Source of the DNA: Rhizobium anhuiense
Lineage (GTDB): Bacteria > Pseudomonadota > Alphaproteobacteria > Rhizobiales > Rhizobiaceae
NCBI RefSeq assembly: GCF_003985145.1
Contig: NZ_ML133541.1
Span: 32,535 to 96,534 of the forward strand
Direction: 5' to 3'
Length of the DNA stretch: 64,000 nucleotides
Of this stretch, positions 61,925 through 64,000 are shown piece after piece. The notes under the pieces are model-generated. The model was not told the origin of the DNA and made no database searches. It worked only from the letters and a program-made list of their open reading frames with translations. Every line of letters begins with the position of its first letter. Positions within the stretch are counted from its first letter, which is position 1. The translations under genes were made by a program, and so were the position numbers.

Positions 61925-61982
61925 CGAACCTGCGACAACCTGCTTGGAAGGCAGACGTTAAACCCAGCATTTGGATCTGCAG
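61906..61982 (-). pseudogene. Degenerate tRNA (3' half preserved)
   Basis: On the minus strand the sequence from the anticodon stem to CCA (61906-61954) fits a tRNA: anticodon stem CTGC/GCAG, loop CTTCCAA, T-arm GCAGG-TTCGATT-CCTGC, acceptor strand AGGGGTC, discriminator G and CCA. The 5' part (61955-61982) does not form the D-arm or pair with the acceptor strand. The 3' half resembles tRNA-Arg (anticodon TCT) of rhizobia, but here the anticodon reads TCC. It cannot be a working tRNA as read here. Confidence 0.65.
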
Positions 61983-62054
61983 ATCATGCTTCGCCGTGCC
62001 GCGCTGCTGTTACGCGACTCTGGATGGATTGCGATCGGGCGATATCGAGAGCCG

Positions 62055-62555
62055 CTATTCAAACACTTTTTTAGATGCGGGCTGTTTTTTGATCCCGGCC
62101 GCGGCTATTAGCCAGAACAGTCCACCGGCGGCAATTCCGAATACAGCGATTTCTGTGAGCAATTCGATTGCTTCCAGCAATCCCCACCACGTCATCATCC
62201 CGTGTTGGTAGGTCATGTGATTATTCACGTAGGCCTCGTCAGGCCCGAAAAATATAGCTAGGCAAAACCACGGGAAGGTCGCAATGGAGGCCCCGACCAT
62301 CGCACAATTTGCCAGGGATGCCCGTACTCGTCCCTTGAAATAGAGTATCAACGGTATTCCCAATACAACAGTCGGCGGATACGCACCGAAGAGCGCGATG
62401 ACTGCAGTTGTTTGGACAACGCGCTCCATCATATCCGGCAGGCCCTGATAGGCCGGGCTGTAAACCGCATATGCCAAGGATGCCACCAAAGGCACTACAA
62501 TTAGTGCAACCGCAATTCTCCACCAGGGTGGAGATGCGAATATTGTTACCGCCAT
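62055..62555 (-). CDS. Small integral membrane protein of unknown function
   Basis: A protein of 166 residues with four hydrophobic segments: residues about 11-30, 42-68, 80-105 and 125-155. Charged residues are few, and the C-terminus GIKKQPASKKVFE is basic, cytoplasmic. The start may be ATG at 62555 or GTG at 62561. No domain is recognised. It is the first intact gene right of the degenerate tRNA. Confidence 0.6.
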   Translation of the reverse strand: MAVTIFASPPWWRIAVALIVVPLVASLAYAVYSPAYQGLPDMMERVVQTTAVIALFGAYPPTVVLGIPLILYFKGRVRASLANCAMVGASIATFPWFCLAIFFGPDEAYVNNHMTYQHGMMTWWGLLEAIELLTEIAVFGIAAGGLFWLIAAAGIKKQPASKKVFE

Positions 62556-62561
62556 GTGCAC

Positions 62562-62863
62562 TTTGCCTAATCAGCCTACGCGACAGAATTGCACGCAAAG
62601 GTGCGTAAGACAACGGTCCGGCTTCCACCTCTTCCTCGGAGTAACGACGGGTACGCTTTTGACGACAGGGCAGTAAGCCAATGTCGTTGCCACTGGTGTG
62701 TGGGGCGAGGAAGATGACATCCGGAGCGCGAGGAGCACGCAGACCTCACCCACCTGCAGATGGTCGAAAAGGGCGCGGAGCTGAAGACGAAATACAGCCT
62801 TAGTTAAGCGTGGAAGTGTGTGTGTTAAGAGGGTCGTGGAGGAAGGTTATCTTGTCCCATTTC
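62562..62863. other. Gene-remnant-like spacer
   Basis: No complete gene is seen in these 302 bases. On the plus strand, ending in a TAA near 62810, the fragment HADLTHLQMVEKGAELKTKY is open for about 29 codons after an in-frame stop and looks like the end of a decayed gene. The call is tentative. Confidence 0.3.
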
Positions 62864-63185
62864 CTAGCGGATGCGGATGCCACACATGAGCAACGTGCAA
62901 AACGTCATGAAGACGGTAATTAGGTTTGTGTAAGGAACCCAAGGGAAAATGCGCTTTGGCTCATGGTACTTAGGAATTCGCGATTTCGGCGGTGGCGGAC
63001 CATATGGCCCTTCGCCTTTCGCCGAGAAGTATAACTTCCCAATGCCCATATGGATGAGAAGCGCGAGCGCTGGGGCGCTGGGGCGCTGGGGCGCTGACCA
63101 GCATGAACAGCATGAACAGCCACTGGACGATCGGGGCAAGTCCGAAGGGCCGAGTCAAAACATAGACTGCTGTGTTTGAGAACAA
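62864..63185 (-). pseudogene. Small membrane protein gene disrupted by frameshift in an 8-bp repeat
   Basis: The first frame starts at 63185 (MFSNTAVYVLTRPFG) and encodes a membrane segment (IVQWLFMLFMLVS). It is then lost in the tandem repeat at 63067-63096. The second frame takes up immediately after (LALLIHMGIGKLYFSAKGEG) and ends at 62864 with a second hydrophobic segment (LITVFMTFCTLLMCG). With two repeat units fewer, the frames join into one protein of about 101 residues. So this is either a recent pseudogene or a phase-variable gene. Confidence 0.55.
63067..63096 (+). repeat. Tandem repeat, 8-bp unit GCGCTGGG, 3.75 copies
   Basis: GCGCTGGG occurs three times in succession followed by GCGCTG. 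The unit length is not a multiple of three, so each gain or loss changes the reading frame of the gene that contains it. Confidence 0.9.
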
Positions 63186-63338
63186 CCCGACTATATCGGA
63201 AAGTTGAAAGCCAAGCAGGAGCAGCTTTCCGACAGCGACCCCGTATTGGCGCAGCTTCTCGACAATGTTGCTGAGGTTCTAAGCGAGCATGTAGTCGCCT
63301 TGAGAGATGAAATAGCCGAGCTGGAATACGAAGAGTAG
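63183..63338 (+). other. Possible coiled-coil gene remnant
   Basis: Between an in-frame stop and TAG at 63336-63338 the plus strand encodes about 51 residues, of which YIGKLKAKQEQLSDSDPVLA and VVALRDEIAELEYEE are strongly helical. There is no ATG; TTG at 63204 is the only start-like codon. It may be the 3' part of a broken gene. Low confidence. Confidence 0.3.
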
Positions 63339-63465
63339 GCTTGGTCCAGATCCTTGAACAAATTGAGGACGCATATGTTGCGAGGGAGATTGCCTCCTCG
63401 GCGAACTTAGAGCAATCACTAAGTGGTACGCCCCCCGTTGATCCTCATGGAAGTTGCCAACTCGT

Positions 63466-63876
63466 ATGCCTCGCAGCCCCTCTTATTCCGTCAAACGCTT
63501 ACTCGCATGCGCATTGGCGGCCATGGGCGTCGGGCAGACGGTTTTTGATGGTTTCGCCCCTACCGAAGTCCTTGCGTCGGGAACTCTCAAAAAAGTCGAT
63601 GTCATGATCGTGCGGAACGGCTATGCGGTGTTATCGCAGTCTCAAAACTGCCAGGCTGGCCAATCCTGCAAGTTCGAATTCGGTAACATATCTGCCAATA
63701 TTCTCTTGGGACAAAACTTCTATGTTTCCGTGCAGGTCTCCGGAAAGCAGGAGTTTTGTTGTTTATTTTCAGATAGAGAAATGACTTTGAAGAAACTGCC
63801 AACTGCCGAACCTTTTCGGGCCGATCTCTTCCGATTCGCCCCGTCATCCAAAGAGGTCAAGTTAGACAGGTACTGA
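63466..63876 (+). CDS. Exported protein of unknown function
   Basis: A protein of 136 residues. A basic start followed by RLLACALAAMGVGQTVFDGF is a signal peptide or anchor. The mature part carries four cysteines (NCQAG, SCKFEF and the adjacent pair in EFCCLF) that may form disulfides. The ATG at 63466 is preferred over TTG at 63454. The stop codon lies at the start of the possible insertion-sequence end (63874), so the natural C-terminus may have been lost. No family is recognised. Confidence 0.5.
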   Translation: MPRSPSYSVKRLLACALAAMGVGQTVFDGFAPTEVLASGTLKKVDVMIVRNGYAVLSQSQNCQAGQSCKFEFGNISANILLGQNFYVSVQVSGKQEFCCLFSDREMTLKKLPTAEPFRADLFRFAPSSKEVKLDRY

Positions 63877-64000
63877 CCTTGCCCCCAAGTTTTATCCAGT
63901 TTTGAGTTCGCTCCGGCGGTTTTGGGTTGCTGTGTTCGGGGCGGTAGCGGCGGGTTGCGGTGCGGAGCCATTTCGGCTGCGCAGCACCGCATCACGTCGC
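63874..64000 (-). mobile_element. Possible end of an insertion sequence with transposase C-terminus
   Basis: TGACCTTGCCCCCAAG at 63874 resembles the terminal inverted repeat of some IS3-family (IS407-group-like) elements, from memory. On the minus strand a frame open from the window edge ends with TAA at 63892-63894; its last residues read DAVLRSRNGSAPQPAATAPN and NRRSELKTG. Only the end of the element is in the window, so the assignment is tentative. Confidence 0.35.

Overview
The window is a chromosomal segment of an alphaproteobacterium of the order Rhizobiales, most probably a Rhizobium of the etli/leguminosarum group. The basis is the gene orders nifR3-ntrB-ntrC, metC/aapJQMP and bamA-lpxD-fabZ-lpxA-lpxI-lpxB, a bifunctional ispDF, an E1-beta subunit of pyruvate dehydrogenase carrying its own lipoyl domain, GAAC-N7-GAAC type SOS boxes, and several palindromic intergenic repeats resembling RIME elements. 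Species assignment is inference.

Layout. 0-4.2 kb: a DksA/TraR-type zinc-finger protein, then the nitrogen-control operon nifR3-ntrB-ntrC (minus strand, ATGA overlaps). 4.2-6.0 kb: ispDF and a CinA-C amidase (plus). 6.0-16 kb, minus strand: a Coq10/RatA-like START protein, two paralogous P-loop kinases, lipA, two GlsB-like membrane proteins, lpdA, a GNAT acetyltransferase, an SGNH hydrolase and pdhC-pdhB-pdhA. This is a pyruvate dehydrogenase and lipoylation block. 16-24.6 kb: an FtsB-like protein, eno, kdsA, a VOC protein, lexA with two SOS boxes, comEC, gltA. 24.6-38 kb, minus strand: the envelope and translation block lpxB-lpxI-lpxA-fabZ-lpxD-bamA-rseP-cdsA-uppS-frr-pyrH-tsf-rpsB. 38-48.5 kb: an EipB-like protein, RidA, a glycerophosphodiesterase, an acyltransferase bracketed by two copies of a palindromic repeat, a HIT protein, clpA/clpS, a phasin, a DUF3126 protein, cysE and an alpha/beta hydrolase. 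48.6-56 kb: a zinc-finger protein, an FAD monooxygenase, metC, and the general amino acid ABC transporter aapJQMP with its terminator.

From about 56 kb to the right edge the character changes to accessory DNA: a secreted protein of about 14-residue glycine-rich repeats, DUF3597, small orphan proteins, a cold-shock protein and a DUF2026 protein. This is followed by a 2.1-kb unit flanked by 20-bp direct repeats of a tRNA 3' end. That unit carries a NIPSNAP protein, a DHFR-like reductase and a 5'-truncated tyrosine recombinase, and abuts a degenerate tRNA. Beyond it lie a small membrane protein, a gene broken inside an 8-bp tandem repeat, an exported orphan protein and what looks like the end of an insertion sequence.

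No intact tRNA or rRNA gene and no CRISPR array was seen. The unusual signals are concentrated in 56-64 kb; the rest is a well-ordered core chromosome. I did not find a clear new multigene system. The best candidates for novelty are the tRNA-bounded mini-element, the repeat-disrupted membrane gene and the glycine-rich repeat protein.
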